Of a DNA stretch of 64,000 nucleotides, positions 49,815 to 61,882 are shown piece by piece. Each line of letters starts with the position of its first letter. Within the stretch, counting starts at the first letter, position 1. The stretch comes from Triglochin maritima (taxonomy: Eukaryota > Streptophyta > Magnoliopsida > Alismatales > Juncaginaceae), in NCBI GenBank assembly GCA_963682175.1, contig OY821772.1, forward strand, positions 60,100,925-60,164,924. Direction: 5' to 3'. The translations under genes were made by a program, and so were the position numbers. The notes beneath the pieces are model-generated. The model searched no databases. It saw only the letters and a program-made list of their open reading frames with translations, and was not told the DNA's origin.

Positions 49815-49816
49815 AC

Positions 49817-49828
49817 TGGTATCAGAGC
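49817..49828 (+). other. Primer binding site, initiator Met tRNA
   Basis: TGGTATCAGAGC begins two bases after the LTR end and is the usual copia primer site. Confidence 0.9.
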
Positions 49829-49877
49829 TTTTTGGTCCGAATTTGGGGATTTTTCATCGATCTTTTGTCAAGTACTC

Positions 49878-50766
49878 ATGGCAAATCATTGGAAGATTGA
49901 GAAGTTGAGCCGAGATGTCAATTTCGGCTTGTGGCAAGTCAAGATGCACGCAATTCTGGTGCAGCAAGAGGTGGAGGACGTTCTTGAGGGCTTGGACAAG
50001 TTGCCAAAAGAAATGTCCGATCAAGATAGGCAAAAACTTGATCGTAAGGCGATGTCAACAATAAGGCTATCGTTGTCTGACGAAGTTTTGAGATAAGTGT
50101 TGAAGGAGAAGACGACTGCAAGTATGTGGAAGAAATTAGAGGAAGTCTACATGAAGAAGTCACTTGCGAGCTGGATTATCTTGAAGAAGAAGTTATTCCT
50201 ATTCAAGATGAAGTCGGGTATCTCCCTTCAGCAACACTTGGATGATTTCAATGCAATCATCATGGACCTGGAGAAGGTTGAAGCAAGGTTTTCTGATGAG
50301 GATCAAGCGATCTTTTTACTTTGCTCGTTGAGTTCTTCATATGATCACTTCGTGGAGACAATGATGTATAGCAGGACCGACATCTCTCTTGCGGATGTCA
50401 AAAGCGCACTCTCCTCCAAATCTGATATGGAGAAAAAGTCTGATGGTTCTGAGTTGAGCAAAAGTGAAGCACTTGTTGCTCGTGGTAAGTGTAAAGAGAG
50501 GAGTTTCTCAAAGAACACCTCTAAGACCAAGTCGAAGGACAGATATTATTTGTCATAACTACAAGAAGAAGGGTCACAAGATATCAGAATGTTTTAAGCT
50601 ACAGAACATAGAGAAGCAAATGGGTTCTAGTAGTGGTGATCAGTCAGGTTCGAATGTTGCGGAGTCCGATTCTGATTTTGTGTTGTCAGCTACAGGTGCT
50701 TCTGAAGCTTCCGACGGTTGGGTGATTGACACGGGCAGTACATTTCACTTAACTCCGAATAAACAC
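49878..50766 (+). pseudogene. Copia gag and start of protease, broken
   Basis: Starts MANHWKIEKLSRDVNFGLW, a normal copia Gag beginning, and continues with WKKLEEVYMKKS and LQQHLDDFNAIIMDLE segments. A TAA at 50094-50096 interrupts the frame. The frame changes near 50540, after which the zinc knuckle region reads CHNY...GHKISEC, with the second cysteine replaced by tyrosine. The protease active site region WVIDTGSTFH follows; a TAG at 50767-50769 breaks it again. Confidence 0.85.
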
Positions 50767-50787
50767 TAGTTTTCATCTTATGAAACA

Positions 50788-52156
50788 ATGTCAGGTGGAA
50801 TGGTTGTGATGGGCAATGGTGACAGGTGCGAGGTTGCAGGAACTGGTTCTGTCAGATTGAGGACCCATGATGGCCTAGTCAAGATTTTATCGGATGTGCG
50901 ACATGTTCCGAAGGCGAGCAAGAATCTGATTTCAGTAGGTAGTCTGACTGCAAAGGGCTACAAATTCAGTGGTGAGGATGACAACTTATCCATCACCAAA
51001 GGATCACTTATTCTGATGAAGGTGAAGAAGCTTGGGCCCGGCAAGCTTTATATGCTTAAAGGAGAAACTGTTATGGGTGACGCGATTGTAGCGTTATCGT
51101 TGTCTGGTGAGGAAAATGCCCAACTTTGGCATATGAGGTTGGGGCACATGAGCGAGAAAGGCATGGCGGTGTTGAACAAACGTGGTTTGTTTGGAAGTCA
51201 GAAAATCGGCAGTCTGGATTTCTGTGAATTTTGTGTTTTTGGAAAGCAGAAAAGGGTTAGCTTCTCAGCAGCTAAGCACACCACCAAGGCCACTTTAGAT
51301 TATGTCCACTCTGATTTATGGGGACCTTCTCAGGTTCCATCAAAAGGTGGAGCTCGCTACATGCTCACATTTATTGATGATTTCTCCAGAAAGACTTGGG
51401 TTTATATTCTGAAACAAAAGAGTGATGTGTTTCAGAATTTTCAGCACTGGAAGGTAATGATTGAAAATCAAACAGGAAAGAAGATTAAGGTTCTTAGGAT
51501 GGATAATGGTTTGGAGTTTTGTTCCTCAGAGTTTAACGATTTCTGCAAGGATGAAGGAATCATGAGACACTGAACCGTACGTCACACGCCACAACCAAAC
51601 GGAGTAGCGGAACGTCTGAATCGAACTCTCTTGGAGAGAGCTAGATGTATGCTTCTGAATGCTGACCTGACTAAGGATTTTTGGGCAGAAGCAGTGTGTA
51701 CCGCTTGTTATTTAGTGAACCGTTCACCTCACACCGTTTTGGATATAAGAACACCGGAAGAAGTTTGGACAGGAGGAGCTTCAGATTTGTCCAAGTTGAG
51801 AGTCTTCGGTTGTCCAGTGTACGCACATGTAGATCAAGGAAAGTTGAATGCTCGGTCGTTGAAGTGTATATTTCTTGGCTACGATTTGGGTGTGAAGGGT
51901 TATCGTTTATGGTGCAAAGAATCTCAGAAGCTCATGGTTGAAAGAAATATTGTCTTTAATGAGCTTGCTATGATACCTTCCAGGAAAGACACTATTATTT
52001 CTACTCCCGTGTCAAGTGGGACTCCAGTTCAGGTGGAGCCACCGGTAGTGACTGCTGATGAAGATATCGGTGTGACACAAGGAGAGAGTTCGAAATCTGA
52101 GGAAGATGAAGAGTATTTATTGGCAAGTGACAGAGAGAGGCGGCTGACCAAGAAAC
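50788..52156 (+). pseudogene. Copia protease end and integrase, broken
   Basis: The same frame as the end of gag. The integrase zinc-binding region is HMRLGHMS...CEFCVFGKQ (about 51129-51258). Catalytic region motifs are DYVHSDLWGPS, DNGLEF and, after a TGA at 51571-51573, NGVAERLNRTL. A GFxxxDxxxKGYR-like block (FLGYDLGVKGYRLW) follows. The frame is then cut by the solo LTR at 52157. Confidence 0.88.
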
Positions 52157-54063
52157 TGAAGGGAATGTGTTCCAAAAGTTTTACTTTTAAATGTCAATTA
52201 TTATGAATTGAATGAGAAAATCGTTTTGTTCCTTGTTTATGTTATTCGTCTTTTAGAAGTGTTAAGGAAGAGGCTCTTGGTCCTTAACCGTAGAGCTCTA
52301 AAAGATATTGGTTTACATAAAACAAAAGATATTCGCAATTATGGTAATTAACATGGGACATTAATTACCGGGTTAAGATTGTCGTGTTGGTCATAGATCA
52401 TTGTAGCTCTACAAGTGAGTGACAACACGGGTATGCAAAAGAGGAAAATATTACTTTTGTATACTGAATAGACCTAATAAGTAAAATATTATAGAAATGT
52501 GTTTCTGTGTCATTAATATTTTACTGTGTCCTTGGTCCTTTGATATGAGACTTATATCTGATCGCTTAAGGAGTTCTTAATTAGACTAGTGTCTTGAGCT
52601 ATCGATGAGTGTAGTGTAAAGGCATTAGTTGGTTAAGTACAACTTTTGTTGGAGAAGATAGCTAGTCAAAAGATTATCATTGCCCCTCTTAATTGAGTAA
52701 TGATATTAATGGGCCCCTTGATAAAGCAAAGTTATAATGTGCACAATGTGATTTGAGTTAAGTCACATATTTATAACTAGCTTAAAGAGATCAAGAAATG
52801 AATACTAATATACAAAGATGACACAATACTACTTTGTATGTATTCTTAATATCATGAGGCAAGGGACGGACACAAGTGGTGCACTCCATCACTAATTGGA
52901 TCGGGTTTTGGTTCGAGCTGAATTAAGACATCTAGCTAATTGGGAACTATAATGTGTAGCTAGATACCGCTTATAGTTTGTGATGTTAAGCTATTAATAT
53001 CACTGCCAATTTAGCTTAGATCCTCTCATAGGACACACCATAAAACTGGGAAACAAGAAGGTGATTTTATGTTCATATGATGTATCGAGTTTCGTATACA
53101 TGTGGTGAATCGATAAAATCATTATGTCATGAAAAAGACATATTTAGAATCATGAATTTATATATGAGATGTAAATATATCATGGGGTGTGATTGTTTGA
53201 TATTACATATGATGATATATTGCATAGGATATATAAATTAGCTATAACCCCAAAGATCGAATTTTGTTGGGAATTAATCTAAAATTCGATAAGGCAAATT
53301 AATTAATTAAATTTGCTAAAACCCCAAATACGAATTTTGTTGGGAATTAAACCAAAATTCGATAAAGGCAAATTAATTAAATTTCCTAAAACAAAAAAAA
53401 ACGAATTTTGTTGGGAATTAATCCAAAATTCGATAAAGGCAAATTAATTAAGGAATTATTGATCATGGTTTTGACTTGGTCAATTATGATTAAATTTGGA
53501 TGTGGATTAATAAATTTAATATTGAGAATTGGTCTTAAGAGAGAAAAACATGGAAGAATTGGTCAATGCATAGCCCATGATGTGGAAATTAAAGGAGCCT
53601 ATAAATAGGCATAATTTCCTTCATTAAAAATAAATATATGCAAAATTCTCTCTCTCTCTCTAACCACCCCAATTAATCCATCCGAAATTCCTTAGTTAAT
53701 TTGAGTTTTTGGAGAGTAAAATCTCAGGAAAGAAAAAGGGGGTTATTAGCTAGATTCTAAACCCGTTTGGAGATTGATTGACTAGCTCCTTTCTCTCCAA
53801 CCTTGTTTAGAGTTTGGTGAACACTCGGAGGCAATCCACCGGGCGATTCGACCGGCAACGCGACTCCAGATCTTCAAGAGGTTTTAGAGAACATCTAGGT
53901 ATGATTCTAATTGCAATTGTTTGTTTGTTCTAATGCATGTTAAATAATTAGGACAAACAAATGCATGTCTATATGAAAATCGAAGAAAATATGAATGTTT
54001 CGATCCTATATGTTTATAAAATTTCGAAAAATATATACATACTATAGGGCACGAAATCCAACA
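52157..54063 (+). mobile_element. Solo LTR nested in the copia element
   Basis: It begins TGAAGGGAATG and ends CGAAATCCAACA and is flanked by GAAAC on both sides (52152-52156 and 54064-54068), so it is a 1907-bp solo LTR with a perfect duplication. CTATAAATAGGC is near 53600. Its end resembles the LTR end near 9368-9380. It is younger than the host copia insertion. Confidence 0.92.
53258..53452. repeat. Three tandem ~72-bp repeats in the nested LTR
   Basis: Units starting CGAATTTTGTTGGGAATTAA begin at 53258, 53331 and 53402 (periods 73 and 71), each followed by AAATTCGATAA and AAATTAATTAA words. Confidence 0.9.
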
Positions 54064-54068
54064 GAAAC

Positions 54069-55640
54069 CTCGTAGATACGCTGAATCAGTCCTTGCATAT
54101 GTTCTTAGTGCAGCTGAAGATATTGGAGCCTCTGGTAAGCCGAGCAAGTATTCAGAGGCAATTTCGGCACCCGATTCAGTTGCTTGGGTGGGTGCAATGA
54201 ATGAAGAGATGAAATCTCTTCATAAGAACCAAACTTGGAAGTTGGTAGAACTTCCAAAAGGAAAAAGGGTCGTTAGCTGCAAATGGGTCTTCAAGAAGAA
54301 AATCGAGGATCTCTCAGATGTGAGGTACAAAGCTCGATTGGTTGCTCGTGGTTTTAGTCAAGTGGAGGGTGGGATTATAGTGATATTTTTTCACCCGTTG
54401 TGAAGCATACTTCTATTCATGTTTTGTTGAGTTTGGTTGCAATTCATGATTTAGAGTTGGAGCAACTAGATGTGAAGACCGCTTTCTTACATGGAGAATT
54501 AGAGGAGCAAATTTACATGTCCCAGCCGGACGACTTTATGGTCGAGGGTAAGGAGAATCAGTTCTGTTTGCTGAAGAAGTCGTTTTATGGGTTAAAGCAG
54601 TCGCCTCGACAATGGTAAAAAAGATTTAATTCTTTTATGGTTGGACATGGGTACAACAGGTCCAAGTATGACTGCTGCGTTTACCGAAAGGTATTTTCAG
54701 ATGGCTCTTTTGTTTTGTTATTACTCTATGTAGATGATATGTTGATAGCAGCTAATGACAAGTCTAAGATTTCTGAGCTTAAAGAGTTGTTAAAGGCTGA
54801 GTTCGAGATGAAGGATCTCAGATCAGCAAAGATGATTCTAGGTATGGAGATACGTCGCGATCGTACATGCAAGAGTTTGTTTCTCTCCCAGCAACAATAT
54901 ATTGAGAAAGTCTTGCATCGTTTTGGCATTGAGAATGCCAAGTCTGAAAGAATTCCTCTCGCCGCGCATTTTAAACTCTCGGTAGACTTGTGTCCCAATG
55001 AGGAGGAGGATAAGGCATACATGTCATGTGTGCCTTATACTAGTGCAGTTGGCAGTCTGATGTATGCTATGATATGCACTCGTCCAGATATAGCTCAGAC
55101 GGTTAGTGTGGTGAACTGCTATATGTCGAATCCAGGAAAGAAGCATTGGTCAGCTGTGAAGTGGATTCTCCGGTATCTAAAAGGTACAACTAAGCTATCT
55201 CTGAAATTTGGTCGATCTTCGTATTCGTTAATGGGGTTTGTTGATGCCGACTACGCGGGAGACCACGATAGACGAAGATCTATGACTGGTTATGTGTTTA
55301 CTGTTGGGAGCACGGCTATTAGCTGGAAAGCGACGTTGCAACACACTGTTGCTTTGTCTACAACGGAGGCATAGTATATGGCAGCGACCGAGGGTATCAA
55401 GGAAGCTCTTTGGCTGAAAGGTTTATTTGAAGAGCTTATTCCATGTCAGAATACAGTTGTTGTTTATTGTGATAGTCAGAGTGTCATTCATCTGACGAAT
55501 GATCAGATGTACCACGAGAGGACGAAGCATATTGACGTCCGCTATCACTTCATTCGGGAAGTTGTTGCTGAAGGAGGTGTGATGGTGAAGAAGGTGGGCA
55601 CTGAAGATATCCAGCTGATATGTTGACAAAGCCAGTTATT
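54069..55640 (+). pseudogene. Copia reverse transcriptase and RNase H, broken
   Basis: Continues the polyprotein after the nested LTR. RT starts with WKLVELPKGKRVVSCKWVFK and has LDVKTAFLHGELEE, the LLYVDDM active site (54721-54741) and TRPDIAQTV. RNase H shows DADYAGDHDRRRSMTGY and the YCDSQSVIHL and HIDVRYHFIRE blocks. Breaks: frame change near 54368, stop at 54616-54618, TAG at 55372-55374, frame change near 55612. The set of breaks makes the element non-autonomous. Confidence 0.9.
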
Positions 55641-55773
55641 TCGACTAAGTTCATGGTATGTGTGAACTTGGTTGGTTTGAGTTCCGAGTAGGTGGAGCTA
55701 AGACGACGACACAATGAGGAAGGAAGTGTTCCTTCAAAGAGTTATAGGGGCTATTCAAGGTAAAGGTGGAGAT

Positions 55774-56683
55774 TGTTGTTGTTTACCTTGAATATGTGTT
55801 TAAAGTATTAGTGCTGAAAAACAGACAATCGGTCGACCGGAAGGAGTGTTTCGGTCGACCTAATGTGTGTTGGTTCGTCCAACAAAGTGTCTGTCGTTTT
55901 TCGGTCGACCGGAACTTAAGTGTACGGTCGACCGGGCACACAATTGGAGCTGGGCAAAAGTTATTGTCGATTTTCGATCGACTGGGCACACAATTGGAGT
56001 TGGGCAAAAGTTACTGTCGATTTTCGGTCGACCGGAACCTTGGATTCGATCGACCGGAAACATTCGAGGAGCTAGGAGAAAAATGTTTGTTGAATTTCGA
56101 TCGACCGGAACTTAAGTGTACGGTCGACCGATTATGCACTCGCGCAAGCCAGAAAAGTTACTGTCGTTTTTCGGTCGAACGGGACTTCAATATCGGTCGA
56201 CCGTTTGCGATACAGTTATTGGATCGGTCGACCGTTTGGACCGTTCGGTCGACCGTTTGGACCCAGTTCTGCCCACATTTTGCATATTTCTCTACCCGAT
56301 TTTGGTGCAACTTATACTTGTTTTGGCCTACTATATAAAGGCAATTTCGTCCCTTTTGTTTAGAGTTAATTTCCTATTGTCCACTTTTGCATTCTAGAGA
56401 GAAAAGAGAGAGAGAGCATCTTTGTGATTCGGTGGGAGAGATTTTGAGTCGGGTATCTCGTCGGTTCGTTTGCGTCTCCTTACAAGCATCTCTTGTAATA
56501 CGTTTCTCTATAGTGGATTTGAGTTGTGTCGTCCGTGATTTTTCCCGCATTGGGTTTCCACGTTAAATCTTGCGTGTTTGTGTGGTTTGAATTTTGGATT
56601 TACGTTTTGTTCTCAAGATTAGCCAATTTGATATACAGTTTTCTGTTCCGCTGCGTATTTGAGATTGGTTTTAATTCCTAATA
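55774..56683 (+). repeat. 3' LTR of the copia element (910 bp)
   Basis: Same ends as the 5' LTR but about 101 bp longer because of two additional ~50-bp blocks inside the palindrome array (about 55965-56015 and 56048-56100). Outside the array the two LTRs differ at only a few positions, for example near 56275-56310. Confidence 0.93.
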
Positions 56684-56721
56684 AGCCATAACATTACACA
56701 ACAAAATATTACATGCAGCAC

Positions 56722-59700
56722 TTATTTCTCTTCCTCTTCCGAATCTGACTTCGCGAAGACTGGTTCTGGCTGTGTGTCAGCATAAGCAGGTGCAATGAAC
56801 TTTGGATCCTTCGCCGCAACATCAGCGTATTTGAGTATGGCCTCTCTCGGGTCTTCGTCCATCCAGGTCTCCTTGATAAGACCCCCTTGCTGAATCAAGT
56901 TTTATGACCAAATTAACAATAAATACCTTTTCGATAAAGACTACCACCATGTAATTCATGACACAAAAAGATCTTTAACAATATATTTTTTTGTTTACCT
57001 TCATGAGATATTGTGTCAACAGGCTTCCCTTGGTTGTACCAACTCTTCCACCAAAGCCAGGACCGGTAATTGGTAGTTCAGGTTTGTGAGACTTGATTGG
57101 GTCTTTGAGGGCCTTCTCACGTTGACGTTTACGGCTCGGTTGATCTCGGAACATCGGTAATGCGTGTGGGTTGTGAATAACAGGTTGGATTTCAAAATCG
57201 TCCACTGATTTCTTTCTTGGTGCTCGAGCAACACATACAAGTGCTCCTCTCTTGCTAACAGACGGATCGTAAAGTATGTGTGTTCCTCCCTCTTTCTTAT
57301 CCCCCACAGTTGCAAAGACCTTAAAGCAGAGTATTTTTTAAGTCAAAAGGTTATTTTTTTTCAAATAATAACTTGTATGATCGCAACAATAAGATCAAGT
57401 ATCAAAAGAGAGAAGTGCATACCTGATTTATTTTTGGATGCCAAGTACAGCAAACAACACTATAATTTGGGGATATTCCAACCTTGGAGACAAGTTCAAG
57501 CTTCTTCCGGTCAAAGATGCAAAGCAGACCTCCAGTTGTGCTTTCTCTCTCAATGGAAGTTCCAGTAAGAATGAGCTGCTCGTCTGGACTAAACGCAGGA
57601 TTGGTTTGTGCATAATGATTAGGCAAATCTTCGAACACTTTAAGAGGAGACTTTGTATTTCGCAGATCCCACACCTACATGAAGACATTATCAGAGTGTA
57701 GTTTTACAACAGTGCACAAAATAAGGTATGTCTATGATGCTTTGTGTACCTTAAGTGTATTGTCTGTGCTTCTTGATAATAGAATTTGACCATCAGTAGA
57801 GAACTTTATTCCAGTAATCTCATCATCATGTGCCTTAGAGATATGTAGATCTGGTCTACTTCCCCAGCCAGGCTTAATGTTCCATATCTACAGGAATAAA
57901 TTACACTATATTAGGAAGATAGAAAAATGTAAAAACTTACTCGGCAGCATACTTAAAATCCAACAACATAACTTATTAACTTGATTCTTAAAAGAACGAA
58001 AAAAGGGTATAATAAATTCCTAACCTGTATTGAACCATCTCCAACACCACCCACTATTCTCTTGCCTTCATGATTCCAACAACAGGTGGTAACTGGAACT
58101 CTTCCTGGCCTTGCAAGCTTAGGCTTGATAACCTATTAAAAAAGAGTATAGATTAATTATAGAAATTAAGCAAGTGAAACGAAAGCAAAGTTTTGATATA
58201 AATACAGCATATAAGACAGGAATTAAAGTCAGCACTTATTTATGAAAATTCGTATCTACCTGTTTCTGACTTTTAAAGTCTGTTACATCCCAAATGCGCA
58301 GGGAACCATCTTCTGAGGATGTTAAGATTGTATCTTTTTCTTTGGGATTCCACTCTCCAGCTGTTAAACCAGATATGTGCCCCTTGGTATTCTTTAGATC
58401 ACGAATGTACATATCACCTTTTATATACTCGCCTAAAGTCAAGCCATCACGATCATAGATCTGAAAGGAGAGAAAAATTAAATTACTTATCCTGAACATG
58501 TGGTGGTAAATTTTGATATCAAATCGGTTTTGCATCGTTCCATTCATTTTTTATCATCATCAAAATGTACATTTAAAATTGTAAACAAGCACCTTGGCTT
58601 GCGCCGATCCAGTGACACAAAGAAAACGATCGGCGGTAGGGCTCCAACTTAAACTTCGAACTTGATGCCCTTCAGAAGGCTCAAGTTGCCTAAATGACTG
58701 CAGTTTTGCATTCATCCCTTGAAAATCATACATACGAACAGTATAATCATAACTCCCAGAGAGAACCCTAGATCCAGAATGATCAATGGCAAGTGCAGAA
58801 ACAACCTGAACGCCCACAAATTATGGGGCACAACACATTAGTTTTCAATAATGAATCACTCAAACAGGATTTACAAAATTAGCTATCAAAGGGGAAACGC
58901 AGGATGGTACGATAAAACAAAGAATGCAAGCACTTTGTCTTTAATTGAATAAAAAATTAGTAGAAACAGGGACATGGTTTTACACTCTGAAAGTTCAAGA
59001 TTAGTTAGGTCTTGCAACATCTGTAAGTGAAGATGTAGCAACATAGGAGTCCAATGGCATGGTTTATATAGTTTGTACCTCTAATAACTGCAAAATCACT
59101 TCTTATGCTAAACATCGCAATGGTCACATTGTAAGGCAGTTTTTTGTCGATACGTGTAAAGCAGCCTTAAGCTACTAGAACTAACAATCTCAAGGTACAA
59201 GCAATTTTGTTAGGATGCCAGCATCAAGCATGACACTGAATTAGATTTATTGCCAAATTCACAATTCAGTAACTAATCCTGCTAAATTTTCAAGTTTTAA
59301 ATGTATCACTATTAGTGGCTTGACTAGTCATTTGTTTGGCAAACTTGAGCAACTATTTGTATATACTAAACCATGTGAGCGTATTTGTTAATTTTTCAAC
59401 AAGAACATTATTTCTAGCCTAATTTTATAATTACACACGAACGAAATCACACCCCGTCATAGCCAGAAGTTCTGATAGCAGTCAAAAGGATTCCTCATAA
59501 CTCAAACTTGTTCTCAACTCTAACACCGACCAGTAAACAAATATGATTTAGGAAAAACTTCATCTCCAACTCAGTTGGATTAAGTGTTGAAAACGTTAAC
59601 AACATGCTATCGTTTGTAATTTGTAATTACAATGGCAACTTAGATTATGCATTCATCTGCATTAAAATGTAAAATCACGATCCAAACGTCCAAACACAAC

Positions 59701-60391
59701 CCTAATTTCAACTAATCAACCAAATAAGTAACAGATCCCTTACGCCAACCGATCAAGTAATACCATCATATTGGCAATTTCATTTCTTTTACGAGTAGCT
59801 AATAAACTTCTAACTTCATACAAGTTGGATCAAGTGTTAAAGCAGATAAATTTAGATATCACATGTAACTTTTAACTAAATGGCAACTTATAATTATATC
59901 TAGAAACAAAATTCACATCGTTGATGAAACTTGAAACGGAAATGCCAACGAAACATCCAAACGCAACCCTAACTTGGACTAATCCAAACAAACCATACCT
60001 TGGTATGTCCTTTAAGCACAATCTCATTAGTCAAAGGTATCCGGAAGGTCTCATCCTCCACGTCATCATCCAACTCGTCATCCGAATCCGTCCCGTCAGC
60101 CGGCGGCGGCCGTGGTGGCCCGATCATGGCGCTTCCATCACCATCGTCGTCATCATCATCATCATCATCATCATCCTCTTCCTCGACGACAGGAGGCCTC
60201 GGAGGCCCGATCAAGGCTTTGTCCTCCTCGACGAACGGTTGGAGGTGGTGTTGGGATTCCAGGGGTGGTGGGACGGGGAGTGAATCGTGGCGGAGCGTGG
60301 AGGCGTGGACCGCGGTAAGGTTGGGTTGGGATTTGGGCTTCTTCCCGAAGGAGACGGGGAATTGTGCCCTAATCGCGTCGTCGTCGTCCAT
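56722..60391 (-). CDS. WDR70-like WD40-repeat protein
   Basis: Eight exons on the minus strand: 60391-59999, 58805-58593, 58460-58260, 58132-58025, 57887-57750, 57674-57423, 57319-56999, 56889-56722; 597 residues, every intron in phase 0. The start is acidic with an 11-Asp run (73-83) between two IGPPRPP motifs (61-67, 90-96). WD40 repeats follow (LKGHTKVVSALAIDHSGSRV, WDLRNTKSPLKVFEDLP and others). The end has ITGPGFGGRVGTTKGSLLTQ and a Glu-rich tail, a pattern of WDR70, also called gastrulation-defective-1-like. In yeast and animals WDR70 acts with CRL4 ubiquitin ligase in H2B ubiquitination at DNA breaks; the plant role is not established. A copia element starts 33 bp after the stop codon. 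Confidence 0.92.
60141..60177 (-). repeat. (ATC)n trinucleotide tract coding poly-Asp
   Basis: A run of CAT/ATC units on the + strand encodes the Asp run of the WDR70-like protein. It is likely length-variable between individuals. Confidence 0.85.
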
Positions 60392-60465
60392 ATTTGAGGT
60401 TCAGAAGGTTGGACTAAGCTCGAAGCCGAAGTCTGTAAAACCGACGGGAGAGAGGGGAAGAAGGA

Positions 60466-60507
60466 TATTTATAGTTGGGCGTTTTTGGGCCTAATTGGGC
60501 TTGGGCG
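60466..60507 (-). promoter_or_regulatory. Core promoter of the WDR70-like gene: TATA box and site II motifs
   Basis: On the minus strand TATAAATA (60473-60466) stands 75 bp before the ATG. Four TGGGC(C/T/G) words lie directly upstream (60476-60481, 60486-60491, 60496-60501, 60502-60507). TGGGCC/T are site II elements bound by TCP factors in many plant housekeeping and growth-related promoters. Confidence 0.6.
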
Positions 60508-61355
60508 TTTTTCCATGTTGACACACAAACCAAAAGAAAATTTAAATTTAAATTAAAAGACATAATTTATCGTAAAGTAAAAAACTAATTTCTTGATTTA
60601 AGAACTAAAATAAGAGATCACTTTCGAACAAATTGAAAAAACATATTTTTTAAATTTCTAAGTTTTTTAGAAAAATCTCACTCATGTTGATCTTTCGTTG
60701 CACTCTGTGAATCAGGGAATGACACTCTTTGCGAATCAGTTAATGAATAGGTATTTGTGGTAATCCTTAAATCTTACTCTTCAAAGTCACAACTAAGTTT
60801 ACGATTACTAAAAAAAGAAAAACACAAACTGATAGGACTTTTTCCAATGTTAGATTATAAAGTTGAAACGAGATTCTCCTGTATCGGAAAATGTTTGTTT
60901 ACCTAAACTATCGGATCCCTTTGAGAGAGAAAGAAAAACGTGAAGAGAATAAAACTCACGCACATGCACGTTTTTCTCTCATGCATTCATTTTTTGGGGG
61001 AACTTATCTTATGAATCCTTTGATAAAGAATTGGTCTATTGGTTCTCGAAGAGATTTCCTCAAAGACCAGAAGTGACGAAATCCTAAGTAAAGATAGCAC
61101 TTGGGCGTGATTATTGAGCTTAAATAATATGTATTTTTATGATTTCTAAAATATGAAATCATATAAATAATAAAAAAATTCCACCAAAGGAAAGTTAATG
61201 ATTCATATAAATTATGCCTGTCTCGATCATTTTATTCCGAAAGAAAACGCATAGACCCATCGCATTCTCGATCGATACATTCTCTGTTCCTGACCTACTT
61301 TGTGTTTTCCGTTGTTTTGTTACTTATAATCAAAATATGCAGTAACTGTTATATA
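60508..61355. other. Spacer upstream of the WDR70-like gene
   Basis: AT-rich DNA with no gene. The frame at 60891-61076 shows no domain and is rejected. Confidence 0.45.
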
Positions 61356-61644
61356 TAGGGCTGAGCATCGGTCCGGTTCGGACCGGAAAAAAAATTAGGT
61401 CCGGATCGAAAAAAATTCGAAAAGTCTGGACCGAAGACCGGACCGATTCGGTCCGGTACAATCCAAAAATCCGATTTTTTACATTAAATTTAAAAAAAAA
61501 TTGGACCGGTCCGGACCGGACCGGAAAATTTAAAATTTGCCGGACCGAAATCCGAACCGGACCGGATTTTTTCAAAAATTTCCGGACCAAACCCGGACCG
61601 ACCGGTCCGGTTGACCGGTTTGACCCTGTCAATGCACAGCCCTA
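61356..61644. mobile_element. hAT-type MITE with perfect 8-bp duplication
   Basis: A 289-bp element begins TAGGGCTGAGCATCGG and, reversed, TAGGGCTGTGCATTG. It is flanked by GTTATATA on both sides (61348-61355 and 61645-61652). The interior is rich in CGGTCCGG/CCGGACCG words and self-complementary runs. There is no coding capacity, so it depends on an autonomous hAT element. Confidence 0.92.
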
Positions 61645-61882
61645 GTTATATATGCTTGCTCCTGTTTGTATTAAAGCTACTGTCTACATTAAAGCATTGT
61701 GTCACAGATACACGACAGAACCCATACCAAATACAAATCCAAAACAACCTTACACAGTTACACTACACGTCGACTAGCAAGTATGAAATCAACCATAACA
61801 CATGTAAAGGTCAGTTAATTAGAAGCCACGTACACACACTACTAACTTTCTTCTTAATAGTAACTCCCATGCATCTCTATAT

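Larger units (their letters stand above)
49006..56683 (+). mobile_element. Ty1-copia element, full length but broken, with nested solo LTR
   Basis: The two LTRs (49006-49814 and 55774-56683) begin TGTTGTTGTTTACC and end CCTAACA/CCTAATA. Flanks are AGTCA (49001-49005) and AGCCA (56684-56688), one base different. There is a Met-tRNA primer site after the 5' LTR and a purine tract (AAGGTAAAGGTGGAGA, 55758-55773) before the 3' LTR. Gag, protease, integrase, reverse transcriptase and RNase H follow in copia order with several stops and frameshifts. A 1.9-kb solo LTR sits between integrase and RT. Confidence 0.93.

Noticed and set aside
55766..56338. 190-codon frame with repeated FGRPE/STVDR-like peptide
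   Set aside because: It is the translation of the CGGTCGACCG array in the copia LTR.
60000..60494. 164-codon + strand frame rich in Ser
   Set aside because: It is the opposite strand of WDR70 exon 1; the Ser run is the complement of the Asp repeat.
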